This document shows positions 17,362 through 25,844 of a stretch of 64,000 bases of DNA, piece after piece. The notes under the pieces were generated by a model, which was not told the DNA's origin, ran no database searches, and saw nothing but the letters and a program-made list of their open reading frames with translations. Every line of letters starts with the position of its first letter. Position 1 is the stretch's first letter. Source of the DNA: Oscillospiraceae bacterium (GTDB lineage: Bacteria; Bacillota; Clostridia; Oscillospirales; Oscillospiraceae); contig SVLX01000001.1 of assembly GCA_015067725.1 (NCBI GenBank), forward strand, positions 45,047 through 109,046, read 5' to 3'. Made by a program: the position numbers and the translations under genes.

Positions 17362-18696
17362 TTACATTGCGCCGCCTCGTCCCTCTGCCACATTCAGATT
17401 GATTCCGTCAAGATGCAAGGCACACAGGGCCAGATAATCCGGCTCAGGACGGATTGCCATTCCAAATATGGTCATCGCCAATCCTGTTTCTGCCTCATAA
17501 TGCAGGGCGCAGTTCACCGCTCCATGATACACCGGATTGTTCAAGAGTCGCACATCGCCCAACTCAAGTTGTGCCGTAATGGTTACAATGGTATCCGCTT
17601 CTAAGGTAATGGGCGCATCACCTGTCCAGGGCTGCATATGACCGTCCGCTCCTGCTTCATGCTCAACCCGAATATCTGTAATGGTGGCTGGGTTGTTGCC
17701 CAGAATCTCCAGTTTGTTCAGCGTGCTCTTTTCCAGCGCATAGAGCACAATCGAAGCTTCAAGCTGTCCTGTCTGCCGGTTGGTAAAGGCAATCTGACCG
17801 GAATAAGCAATCAATGTGTCAGACAAGGGCACACCATATCTTGCATACTCCGGTCTGTTGATGCTAACCGCTTGTTCCTGAGACAGCTCGCCCGAGCGGA
17901 TATCATGGGCACGTATTTCGCCGATGGCCAGCGTATGCCATTCCTGCCCCAGCCGGATCTCCAGATTCCGGATAACCGCCTCAGCCTGCCCCCAAAACTG
18001 AGAAGCCGTCAAGGTGAGGCGATAAGCATAATATGGAAGCTCCGGTATATCGTCAGTGCCCAGATAATCGTCATAAGCATCCCGGGCGGCTTTTCTGGCT
18101 TCAAAGTCCTCCGCAGAGCGGGTTTGCATATACTGCTCATGGGCCTGCAACCAAGCATGATACAGCGACACCGCTCTCTGCGCATCCAGTCCCAGAGCCG
18201 TTGCATGGAGGTATGGATGTTCTTCCAGCTCATCATAGAGCAAATCGGTCATGTCCTCCAGTGCGCACTGGTAGGCAGAAATTTCCGCGGCAGACATCAT
18301 CACAACATTTTGATCCAGAGGGTTTCTGGACAGCAAGGTCAGTTCATAGAGGAATACGCCGCTTGAAGTGCCGTCATGGTAGACATCATAATTGCAATTT
18401 CCATCGTACAGCAACACCACACCCGCACTGTCCAGAGACAAAACTTCATAGGGCTGTCCTTCCTGAATGTTCTGCATCCCGGAAGGATTTTCTGTCGGCC
18501 GTGTCTCCGGCAGGGTGGTTTTTTTTGTTTCTTCCGGTTCTTCGTTCTCCGCAAGTGTGCCAGTTTCCGTAGGGGCAACCGAGCCGGAGGGGGTAGTTGC
18601 TTGGTCTTCTCCGGTGGGATTCCGTCTGCAACCAGAAAGGAGCAGCGCAGGAATCAGCAACAAGGACAAGACAGCCCATAACCATTTGTTTTTCAT
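17362..18696 (-). CDS. Lipoprotein of unknown function
   Basis: The start is ATG at 18696 after AGGGAGAGAT, giving 444 residues. The longer frame overlaps the GTPase gene and is rejected. The signal peptide KNKWLWAVLSLLLIPALLLSGC carries a lipobox. A 60-residue Thr/Glu/Pro-rich linker follows, then a mixed alpha/beta region with an all-beta C-terminal part (FTNRQTGQL, ITITAQLELGD). No known domain is recognised. It lies 47 nt after the GTPase-ribonuclease gene on the same strand, so they may be cotranscribed, though a functional link is not obvious. Confidence 0.75.
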   Translation of the reverse strand: MKNKWLWAVLSLLLIPALLLSGCRRNPTGEDQATTPSGSVAPTETGTLAENEEPEETKKTTLPETRPTENPSGMQNIQEGQPYEVLSLDSAGVVLLYDGNCNYDVYHDGTSSGVFLYELTLLSRNPLDQNVVMMSAAEISAYQCALEDMTDLLYDELEEHPYLHATALGLDAQRAVSLYHAWLQAHEQYMQTRSAEDFEARKAARDAYDDYLGTDDIPELPYYAYRLTLTASQFWGQAEAVIRNLEIRLGQEWHTLAIGEIRAHDIRSGELSQEQAVSINRPEYARYGVPLSDTLIAYSGQIAFTNRQTGQLEASIVLYALEKSTLNKLEILGNNPATITDIRVEHEAGADGHMQPWTGDAPITLEADTIVTITAQLELGDVRLLNNPVYHGAVNCALHYEAETGLAMTIFGMAIRPEPDYLALCALHLDGINLNVAEGRGGAM

Positions 18697-18743
18697 CTGT
18701 ATCTCTCCCTTTTGTATTGATTTTTGGCGTTTCCGTATTGACT

Positions 18744-21377
18744 TTATGGGGAGTCCTCTCCCCCCTCCACCCGCTCCAAAGCGCTCAGCAGTCTCTCCCA
18801 CCGTTTCTTGTGGTCGTCCCGCTCTCTGCGGCGAAGGTCGGTGTCCATTTTCTTCATGAGCTGTTCCATTTCCCGGCTGACGGCGGTCACTTCCTCCTTG
18901 AGTTCCCGGGCAGAGAGCCGCAGGACGCCGGAGCGGAAGACGGAGAGCTGAATCAGACTGTCCGAGGTGGCCACCCACACCCGGTCATGCTTGCCCACGG
19001 CGTGAATCAGTGCCTCGATGTACATATCGCAGGTTTCGTTTTCTTTGGTGTAGACCACCAGCAGATTGTGCCGCATGGCTCTGCTGCCCCGGCTGCCCTT
19101 GACCCGGTAACCGTCAAAAACCAGCACCACATCCCGGTTTTTATAGCCGGCATAGTTGCTGAGAATGTCCATCAGCTTCTCCCGGGCGGTCTCCAAATCC
19201 TCCCGGGCCAGGGCTTTCAGCTCATCCCAGGCAAAGAGGATGTTGTAGCCGTCAATGAACAAATATTCTTTCCGGTTGGGCGCAGTGGTCACCGTGCCGC
19301 CCTCAAGAGGCTTGGCGGTGACTCTGGGGGGTTGATACTGGGGTCTGCGGATGGGGCCAAACTCCCGCTCCATGATTCTCTCCAGCTCCCGGTCGTCTGC
19401 GGGGGCCGGTCTGGTGGCTGCGGGGGCAGTATATACCGGCTTTTGCTTCAGTCTGGCGGGCAGGTGCATCTGCTCCGGTACCTGATTCCACTTCACCGTA
19501 TAGCCTGCACCGTGGGCGCAGAAGACAGAGTCCGGGCTGTTGTCCAAATCGGCCTCCGGGTCATAGCCCATAGCCTCCACCACCTGAGACTGACTCTTGC
19601 AGACTGCATAGCCGCCGGGCTCCAAAGTGAGCCGTCCCTGCCCTCTGGTATAGGCCGCCACCTGAGCAGCATAGTCCCGCAGTAACGATACCGGGGCTCT
19701 GCCGGTCAGCACCGCCAACGCACCGGCGGAGGACTGCTCCAAATCCAGAGCGTCCGCCTGCAAATCCATGAGTGCCCTTCCCATATTGCTCTGGGGTACA
19801 GTCAGGCGGTAGCGATAATAGGGCTCTAAAAGGATGCTCTTTGCCATCATCAAGCCCTGCCGCACTGCCCGGTAGGTGGCCTGACGGAAGTCGCCGCCTT
19901 CGGTGTGCTTCAGGTGCGCCCGCCCCGCAGTGAGGGTCAGCCGCATATCGGTGATGGGTGAGCCGGTGAGTACACCCAAATGGGTCTTCTCCGTCAGGTG
20001 GCAGTGAATCAGCCGTTGCCAATTCCGGTCCAGCTCATCTTCGGAGCAGTCGGAAGCAATGACAATGCCGCTCCCCACCGGCAGGGGCTCCAGCAGTAAA
20101 TGGACCTCGGCATAGTGGCGCAATGGCTCATAGTGTCCCACGCCCTCCACCGGCTCGGCAATGGTCTCTTTGTACAGGATGCGGCCCGCCCCAAAGGTGA
20201 CTTCCAGGTCAAACCGCTCCTGAATCAGTCGTTTTAAGATTTCAATCTGTACCTGCCCCATGAGCCTGGCCTGAATCTGCCCCAGCCGGGCATCCCACTG
20301 AATTTGAAGCTGAGGATCTTCCTCAGACAATTCCAGCAGTTTTGGCATGACCTGCATGGGGTCAGTTCCCACAGGCAATTCCAGGGCATAGGTCATCACC
20401 GGTTCCAAGATCGGAGCTATGGCAGTCTCCTCCCGGCCGAGTCCCTGACCGGGGTATGTCCGGCTGAGTCCCACCACAGCAGCCACTGCACCGGTGGTCA
20501 ACTCCTCCGTCTGGGTATACTTTGCGCCGGAATAGAGCCGGATTTCCTTGACCTTTTCCAGATATTCCTCGCCTCCAACTTCGTAACCGACGGTGGAGCG
20601 CACCTTCAGCCTGCCGCCAGTAATTTTCAGGTAGGTCAGCCGGTTGCCCTGACCATCCCGGGCAATCTTGTAGACCCGGGCAGCAAAATCCTCCGGCCAT
20701 TTAGGGCGGGGAGACAGTTCACGCAGACCCGCCAGGAATTCCTGCACACCCTCCAGGCGAAGGGCAGAGCCGAAGAAACAGGGGAAAATCTTCTCCTGCG
20801 CCACCAAAGCCCGCAGTCTCTCCCCGGTGAGTTCCCCGGTGGACAGGTATTCTTCCAGCGCCCCTTCGTCACACATGGCTGCAGATTCCATGGCCTCCTC
20901 AGCATTTCCGGAGAAGTTGATGCAACCCGAAGACAACGTTTCCCCGCAGGAAGCCATAATGGTCTCCTGCCCCTTTCCAGGCAAATCCATTTTGTTCACA
21001 AAGATGAAGGTGGGTACATGACACCGCCGCAGAAGACTCCACAGGGTCTGGGTATGGGCCTGAATCCCGTCGGTGCCGCTGATGACCAAAATGGCGCAGT
21101 CCAGCGCCGCCAGCGCCCGCTCCGTCTCGGCGGCAAAGTCCACGTGTCCCGGGGTATCGAGAAGGGTCACTTCCCGCCCGTCCAGCGTCATCACCGCCTG
21201 CTTGGAGAAGATAGTGATGCCCCGCTCCCGCTCTAAGCTGTGGGTATCCAAAAAGGCATCCTGATGGTCCACCCGCCCCAGCTTCTTCAGCCGTCCGGTG
21301 GTATAAAGCATGGCCTCAGACAACGTGGTCTTGCCTGCGTCCACATGGGCGAGGATGCCCAGAGTCAACTTCTCCAT
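18744..21377 (-). CDS. TetM/EF-G-like GTPase fused to Rae1/YacP-type NYN endoribonuclease
   Basis: An 877-residue two-part protein. Residues 1 to about 650 form a translational GTPase of the Tet(M)/Tet(O) ribosomal-protection group: G1 AHVDAGKT (10-17), G2 in RGITIFSKQ, G3 DTPGHVD (74-80), G4 NKMD (128-131), then EF-G-like domains II-V. A linker follows, and residues about 700-845 match the Rae1/YacP NYN ribonuclease: FIDGYNILFAWDELK with D709, VFDGYRVKGS, TKENETCD, VATSDSLIQ, LSARELKEEV. Tet(M) and Rae1 both act in the ribosomal A site (known), so the fusion suggests GTPase-guided mRNA cleavage on stalled ribosomes (inference). Classical Tet proteins are about 640 residues and lack this tail; drug resistance should not be assumed. 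Confidence 0.85.
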   Translation of the reverse strand: MEKLTLGILAHVDAGKTTLSEAMLYTTGRLKKLGRVDHQDAFLDTHSLERERGITIFSKQAVMTLDGREVTLLDTPGHVDFAAETERALAALDCAILVISGTDGIQAHTQTLWSLLRRCHVPTFIFVNKMDLPGKGQETIMASCGETLSSGCINFSGNAEEAMESAAMCDEGALEEYLSTGELTGERLRALVAQEKIFPCFFGSALRLEGVQEFLAGLRELSPRPKWPEDFAARVYKIARDGQGNRLTYLKITGGRLKVRSTVGYEVGGEEYLEKVKEIRLYSGAKYTQTEELTTGAVAAVVGLSRTYPGQGLGREETAIAPILEPVMTYALELPVGTDPMQVMPKLLELSEEDPQLQIQWDARLGQIQARLMGQVQIEILKRLIQERFDLEVTFGAGRILYKETIAEPVEGVGHYEPLRHYAEVHLLLEPLPVGSGIVIASDCSEDELDRNWQRLIHCHLTEKTHLGVLTGSPITDMRLTLTAGRAHLKHTEGGDFRQATYRAVRQGLMMAKSILLEPYYRYRLTVPQSNMGRALMDLQADALDLEQSSAGALAVLTGRAPVSLLRDYAAQVAAYTRGQGRLTLEPGGYAVCKSQSQVVEAMGYDPEADLDNSPDSVFCAHGAGYTVKWNQVPEQMHLPARLKQKPVYTAPAATRPAPADDRELERIMEREFGPIRRPQYQPPRVTAKPLEGGTVTTAPNRKEYLFIDGYNILFAWDELKALAREDLETAREKLMDILSNYAGYKNRDVVLVFDGYRVKGSRGSRAMRHNLLVVYTKENETCDMYIEALIHAVGKHDRVWVATSDSLIQLSVFRSGVLRLSARELKEEVTAVSREMEQLMKKMDTDLRRRERDDHKKRWERLLSALERVEGGEDSP

Positions 21378-21539
21378 AATGTTTTCCTTCCTCAGTTATG
21401 ATAGCGTCATTTCCGGTGTGCCGGTTGCGGCTTTTCGGCACTTTCATGGTGGATTTATTATAACCCATGACCGCTTTCTTTTCAAGACGAACGTGTAACC
21501 GCCGATGCACCAAATTTTTATGGTTTTGCTGATTTTCAC

Positions 21540-21568
21540 TTGACTTTAGCCAGTCCATCGTGTATACT
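21540..21568 (+). promoter_or_regulatory. Promoter of the cobalamin operon
   Basis: TTGACT and TATACT with 17 nt between. The predicted transcript starts near 21575, 15 nt before the first riboswitch. Confidence 0.8.
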
Positions 21569-21589
21569 GACCATGCAAGTTAATATTCC

Positions 21590-21770
21590 GTTTGAGTGTC
21601 TGCGGATGTGGTAACAGCACCGCAGGAGAATAGATAACCGGGTGAGAATCCCGGACGGTACCGCCACTGTAAGCGTGGAGACTGTGCATTTGACGAAAGT
21701 CGGTCATTGGGGAAACCTGAGAAGGCATTGCACAGCTTAAGATGCGCAAGTCAGGAGAACTGCTCAAATG
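21590..21770 (+). ncRNA. Cobalamin riboswitch 1
   Basis: Recognised from its conserved blocks: GGGTGAGAATCCCGGACGG, then ACCGCCACTGTAAGCGTGG, and the 3' B12 box AAGTCAGGAGAACTGC. The closing P1 helix pairs TTTGAG near 21591 with CTCAAA near 21763. It senses a cobalamin and normally shuts expression when B12 is plentiful. A terminator lies 58 nt downstream. Confidence 0.92.
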
Positions 21771-21827
21771 TGGTAAAGCACTGGTGCCTGCAAGTACGGG
21801 CGCAAGTGATTTTTGTTGCGGAAAACG

Positions 21828-21865
21828 GCTGCAGTGGTCCTTTGTTGGGTCGCTGTGGCTTTTTT
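21828..21865 (+). terminator. Expression-platform terminator of riboswitch 1
   Basis: GCTGCAGTG pairs with CGCTGTGGC (wobbles included) around a 14-nt loop, followed by six T. Confidence 0.65.
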
Positions 21866-21945
21866 GTTGTGACCGCCCGTGTGAATCCCCCCTGCTCTAT
21901 GGATTTCCCGGCAGTCATAATCCGCAAACCAACTGAATATTGCTT

Positions 21946-22044
21946 ATCGATGTGGCATGGTGATCCGGTGAGAACCCGGAACAACCGTCCATTGCTGTAT
22001 TTGGTGCCCCAACTGCCATAAGTCAGAGAGCCAGCCGCATCGAT
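21946..22044 (+). ncRNA. Cobalamin-type riboswitch 2 (variant, compact)
   Basis: A second, shorter aptamer in the same leader. P1 is ATCGATGTGGC with GCCGCATCGAT (one wobble). Inside are GGTGATCCGGTGAGAACCCGG, split around the conserved GTGAGAA, and a B12-box-like AAGTCAGAGAGCCAGCC. The internal GCCACTG block is altered to CCATTGCTGT, so this is a divergent, class-II-like member or a related corrinoid sensor. A strong terminator follows at once. Confidence 0.7.
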
Positions 22045-22070
22045 TGGGTTTATCACGCTTTGACAGGAGA

Positions 22071-22118
22071 GTGCAGCCTAATTTATCCGTACTTGCGGGT
22101 AAATGGGTTGCACTTTTT
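22071..22118 (+). terminator. Expression-platform terminator of riboswitch 2
   Basis: Outer arms GTGCAGCC/GGGTTGCAC and a perfect inner 9-bp stem ATTTATCCG/CGGGTAAAT, then TTTTT. Confidence 0.85.
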
Positions 22119-22159
22119 ATATTGCGGGAAGACCACACGGAAAAAAAGGAGGGATACAA

Positions 22160-22342
22160 GTGACACCCGAAGAAAAGAAGGCCTGGGCGGAGGACCTTCT
22201 GCGCCGGAAGTGCCAGGAATTGGGAAGACTCCCAACAAAAAAAGACTTCGACAGTGCAGCTTGTGCCCAGATTAAGGCCTACCTTGGCCCCTGGCCCCGT
22301 GCATTGGAGTCTGCCGGGTTGAAAACACCCAAGGAAAAGTAA
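22160..22342 (+). CDS. Small homing-endonuclease-associated repeat protein
   Basis: A 60-residue basic protein. The start is GTG at 22160 after AAAAAGGAGGG; the longer frame from 22103 begins inside the terminator. The core LRRKCQELGRLPTKKDFDSA, then LGPWPRALESAGLKTP, matches the helical homing-endonuclease-associated (HNH-type) repeat, LGRxPTxxDF...FGxWxxALxxAGL. A single repeat with no nuclease domain suggests a small DNA-binding protein. It is the first gene under the riboswitches. Its role in the operon is unknown; a local regulator is possible. Confidence 0.7.
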   Translation: MTPEEKKAWAEDLLRRKCQELGRLPTKKDFDSAACAQIKAYLGPWPRALESAGLKTPKEK

Positions 22343-22372
22343 CCGACAAGCATAAGAAAGGATGATTTGATT

Positions 22373-25168
22373 ATGCGAAACAACAAGAAAATCCTGAGCA
22401 TGATTCTCGCCTTTGTGATGGTGCTGGGTCTGCTCCCCGCAACCACCTTCGCCACCGAACCCCAGCAGGTGTACATCTCCGCCAGCCATGACGGTCAGTT
22501 CCTCAAGGACAAGAATGGCGATGCGCTGGCTTATGCCGCCGTGTCTTTGGACGAACTGGCCTCCATCCATCTGGAGGATTATAATCTTGGCGAATATGCC
22601 TATGATGCAGACAGTGACGGCAACCCCGAAATCACCGCCCTGCACCTGTACATCTATACCCATGAGGTTCTCTGTGGCCTCGACTGGGACGATGTCAGCG
22701 TTTCCGGCAGTCCCGCCAGCATCTATTTTGCAGGCGGTCTGTTCGGCTTCTCCGATGAGAATCTGCGCTACAACTACAATGGTGCCTATCCCGCCGACGA
22801 AAACGGCTGGGGCTTCACCGCTGACCGCATCGTTCTGTCTGCCGGGGACTACTTTGATGTTGCCCACTATACGGACTGGATGTTCTTTACCGATTCCGCC
22901 TATGGATTCCACTATTTCACCGACAGCGAAGACAAAATTACCCTCAACTTCGCCGCAGAAGCCGGTGAAGCCGTAAGCGCAAAGCTGGTTCTGGTTGGCG
23001 GCGGCATGGGCGGCGGTGATACCACCACTGCCGAGTCTGGCTACACCGTTTACTATGGCAGCAGTATCGGCAAGAAAATGGGCTCCGTGACCACCGATGA
23101 CAGCGGCTGCGCAACCGTGACCTTCGCTGAAGCCGGTACTTATTACCTCTGGTGTGACGGCGGCGAGGGCATCGACAATGCCGCAGGCGCAATTGTTTCC
23201 TCCCCCGCCAGTGCAACCGTCACCGTTACCGCCAAGGAAGCCCCCGCTCCCGAACAGCCCCGTGAGCCTCAGTCCGTCCGTGCCGTTCTCAACGCAACCA
23301 TGGCGAAACTGGCCGCCACGGTGACTGAGCCCGTATTCGGCACCACCGCAGGCGAATGGACTGTTCTGAGCCTTGCCCGTGGCGATTACTATGCCAAGGA
23401 CAATGCCTACTTCACCGGCTACTATGACCGCATTGTGGAGACCGTCAACACCACCGCCGCCTCTGTCAACTTAAGCGGCGCGCTGCACAAGAACAAATCC
23501 ACCGAGAATTCCCGTCTGATTGTTGCCCTGTCCGCCATCGGCAAGACGTCCACTGCCGTGGGCAACTGGAATCTGGTGGAGGCTTACAGTGCCAACGGCT
23601 TTAGCTGGATCAAAAAGCAGGGCATCAACGGCACCATCTGGGCGCTGATTGCTCTGGATTCTGCCAACTATGCCACAACCGATACCACCATTCGCCAGCA
23701 GTGCGTGGACTCCATTTTGTCTTTGCAGCATGACGATGGCGGCTGGTCTTTGATGGCCAACAAGACCTATGCCTCTGACCCGGATATCACCGGCATGGCC
23801 CTGACCGCCCTGTACCCCTACCGGAATCAGCCCGAGGTTGCCGCCGCGGCCGAAGAAGCCTTCGCCTGTCTGTCCGCCCTGCAGCATGACAATGGCACCT
23901 TTGCTTCCGGCGGCAGTGAATGCGCTGAGAGTTGCGCCTGGGTCATTGTGTCCACCACCACCTGGGGCATCAACCCCGATACCGACAGCCGCTTCATCAA
24001 GAACGGCAAGTCTGTCGTGGATGGTCTCCTTGCCCACTATCTGGAAGAAGAAGCCGCATTCCAGCACGTCATCGGCGGCGGCAGCAATGCCATGGCCACC
24101 GACCAGTCCTGCTATGCGCTGGTGGCTTATGACCGGCTGTTGAACGACAAGACCTCCCTGTTCGACTGCTCCGACGTTACCTTTGATGCCGCACCCGAAA
24201 CCGACGAGATGACTGCCACGCTGGGTCTGCCTGCCGAAATCAACGCTGGCGATAGCTTCAATGGCGTCATCAGCATCAACAAGTGGGACAACGAAGCCGG
24301 CTACAAGCTGATTGACCTGATCATGACTGTTCCCGAAGGCGTTACCGTCTCCGATGTCACCGCCAGCGACCGGCTGGTGGGTGGCGAGCTGAGCTGGCAT
24401 CTGGAGGAGCAGACCGGCAAGCTCCGTGTGGTCTACTTCGATGCCATAGAGAACAGCACCCTGACCATTACCGGCGAGGAATTCCCCGCAGAGCTGTTTA
24501 CCGTCAATTTTAAGGCGGACAACGTGGAAAGCGGCAGTAAGCTGAGCATCGCCCTGTCCGGAATGTCCGTGAAGCTGACCTCCGATTCCGGGGACGAGGC
24601 TTCCATGATCATTGTGAATACCGATAACGCCATGGGTACCGTAGATGTGGTTGTGGGCATTTCCTTCAGCGCCGTATGCCTGTACACCGGTGATGGCGTG
24701 GATTTGATTCCCACCACCAGGAAAGCCGTCGCCGTTGCCGTTACCGGAATCAGCAATGGCACCAAGCTGACCTACAACGACGGCACCAACACCATAGAAT
24801 TCAAGTACAGTGCCGAAATCACCGCCAAGACCGGCGTATCCACCTATGTGGCCATGGTAGATGAAGCCATCGCCATGGAGAACTTCGTCAACGAGAACCA
24901 TTTCACCATCCCCGGTGGCGAGGCCGGTACCGTTTCCTTCGGTGATACCAATGGTGACGGTGTCCTCAATGCCCAGGATGCTCTGGCTGTTGTGGATACC
25001 TGGCTCCGCAAGAATGGTGAGCCCACAGATGACCAGATTCTGACCATGAACGTCAATGGCGACAGCCGCATCAATACCTTCGATGCGCTGGGCATTGTGG
25101 AGAAATTTGTGAGCGGTGCCGAATATGGCGTCGTGACCAAAGCCGCTACCATGACCACCCAGCAGTAA
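22373..25168 (+). CDS. Secreted prenyltransferase-repeat protein with cohesin and dockerin; putative corrinoid-binding toroid
   Basis: A 931-residue exported protein; ATG at 22373 sits behind AGAAAGGA. It has a signal peptide (1 to about 27), then an N-terminal region rich in aromatic residues (30-200) and an Ig-like stretch (210-290). Residues about 302-596 show alpha/alpha-toroid repeats of the prenyltransferase/squalene-oxidase type (SLQHDDGGWSLM, LSALQHDNGTF, ATDQSCYALVAYDRLL). A cohesin-like beta domain follows (614-743), and near the C-terminus is a dockerin with two Ca-binding loops, DTNGDGVLNAQDAL and NVNGDSRINTFDAL (857-919). Intrinsic factor and transcobalamin use this toroid fold for B12 (known). 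Under B12 riboswitches it is probably a surface corrinoid catcher (inference). Confidence 0.8.
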   Translation: MRNNKKILSMILAFVMVLGLLPATTFATEPQQVYISASHDGQFLKDKNGDALAYAAVSLDELASIHLEDYNLGEYAYDADSDGNPEITALHLYIYTHEVLCGLDWDDVSVSGSPASIYFAGGLFGFSDENLRYNYNGAYPADENGWGFTADRIVLSAGDYFDVAHYTDWMFFTDSAYGFHYFTDSEDKITLNFAAEAGEAVSAKLVLVGGGMGGGDTTTAESGYTVYYGSSIGKKMGSVTTDDSGCATVTFAEAGTYYLWCDGGEGIDNAAGAIVSSPASATVTVTAKEAPAPEQPREPQSVRAVLNATMAKLAATVTEPVFGTTAGEWTVLSLARGDYYAKDNAYFTGYYDRIVETVNTTAASVNLSGALHKNKSTENSRLIVALSAIGKTSTAVGNWNLVEAYSANGFSWIKKQGINGTIWALIALDSANYATTDTTIRQQCVDSILSLQHDDGGWSLMANKTYASDPDITGMALTALYPYRNQPEVAAAAEEAFACLSALQHDNGTFASGGSECAESCAWVIVSTTTWGINPDTDSRFIKNGKSVVDGLLAHYLEEEAAFQHVIGGGSNAMATDQSCYALVAYDRLLNDKTSLFDCSDVTFDAAPETDEMTATLGLPAEINAGDSFNGVISINKWDNEAGYKLIDLIMTVPEGVTVSDVTASDRLVGGELSWHLEEQTGKLRVVYFDAIENSTLTITGEEFPAELFTVNFKADNVESGSKLSIALSGMSVKLTSDSGDEASMIIVNTDNAMGTVDVVVGISFSAVCLYTGDGVDLIPTTRKAVAVAVTGISNGTKLTYNDGTNTIEFKYSAEITAKTGVSTYVAMVDEAIAMENFVNENHFTIPGGEAGTVSFGDTNGDGVLNAQDALAVVDTWLRKNGEPTDDQILTMNVNGDSRINTFDALGIVEKFVSGAEYGVVTKAATMTTQQ

Positions 25169-25178
25169 TTCAACCTCT

Positions 25179-25204
25179 CCCGGGGGATTTTTCCCCCGGG
25201 TTTT
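25179..25204 (+). terminator. Intercistronic terminator in the cobalamin operon
   Basis: CCCGGGGGA pairs with TCCCCCGGG around a TTTT loop, then TTTTG. It should make the secreted protein more abundant than the downstream transporter. Confidence 0.85.
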
Positions 25205-25220
25205 GTAAAGGAGTGTTCCC

Positions 25221-25844
25221 ATGGCAGGAAAATTTGAAGCAAGCCGTAAGAAGAAAAAGAAATGGCCGTGGATTCTGGGTCTGTGTATTTTGCTGGTGGT
25301 GCTTGTGCTTCTGCTGACGCAGTGCAATCATCCCAAGCCCGGGATTCCCACCCTGATTGTGCAGACCCCGCAGAAGCTCTCTGCCTCCGCTACATCAGAA
25401 TTCACTCTGGATGTGACCATCTCCGATTTGGGGGATGCCCGCTATCCTGCCATGAGTATGTGTGTCGCATTTGATTCCTCCCGGCTGGAATTCCTCGGGG
25501 TGGAGGAAGGGAACATCTTTATCCTCAGCGACGAGAATACCACCGGTCAACAGCTCCCCGACTGGAGTTGCAATGTCAAAAACAGCAACGATACCGGCAT
25601 AATCAACATCATGTATCTGGATATGACCGGCGGAAAGAATGCCTTTACCAAAGAACTGCTGGCCGATGACAACAATGTGGTTCTGCGGTTGCGTTTCCGG
25701 TTGCGGGGCAGTGTTCGTCCCGGCGACATTCTGGATTTGATTGTGGAAGATGCGGTTTTTGCGGCATCGGATGAAACCCAAAGTCTTGCCATGACCACGG
25801 GTACCCTGAATACCAAAAACGGCAGACTGGTGATTGGAGAATGA
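25221..25844 (+). CDS. Membrane-anchored cohesin-like protein
   Basis: A 207-residue protein. A lysine-rich cytosolic start (RKKKKKWPW) leads into one membrane helix (about 17-33) and then a single extracytoplasmic cohesin-type beta sandwich: FTLDVTISDLGDARYPAMSM, SRLEFLGVEEGNIF, GIINIMYLDMTGG, VVLRLRFRLRG. Cohesins bind dockerins (known), and the gene just upstream encodes a dockerin-bearing protein, so this is a plausible membrane dock for it (inference). Its stop overlaps the next start (ATGA). GTAAAGGAGTG lies before the ATG. Confidence 0.72.
   Translation: MAGKFEASRKKKKKWPWILGLCILLVVLVLLLTQCNHPKPGIPTLIVQTPQKLSASATSEFTLDVTISDLGDARYPAMSMCVAFDSSRLEFLGVEEGNIFILSDENTTGQQLPDWSCNVKNSNDTGIINIMYLDMTGGKNAFTKELLADDNNVVLRLRFRLRGSVRPGDILDLIVEDAVFAASDETQSLAMTTGTLNTKNGRLVIGE

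Noticed and set aside
18744..21377. Reading this gene as a tetracycline-resistance determinant
   Set aside because: The GTPase part is of the Tet(M)/EF-G group, but the C-terminal ribonuclease fusion and chromosomal setting do not show resistance; only the family resemblance can be stated.
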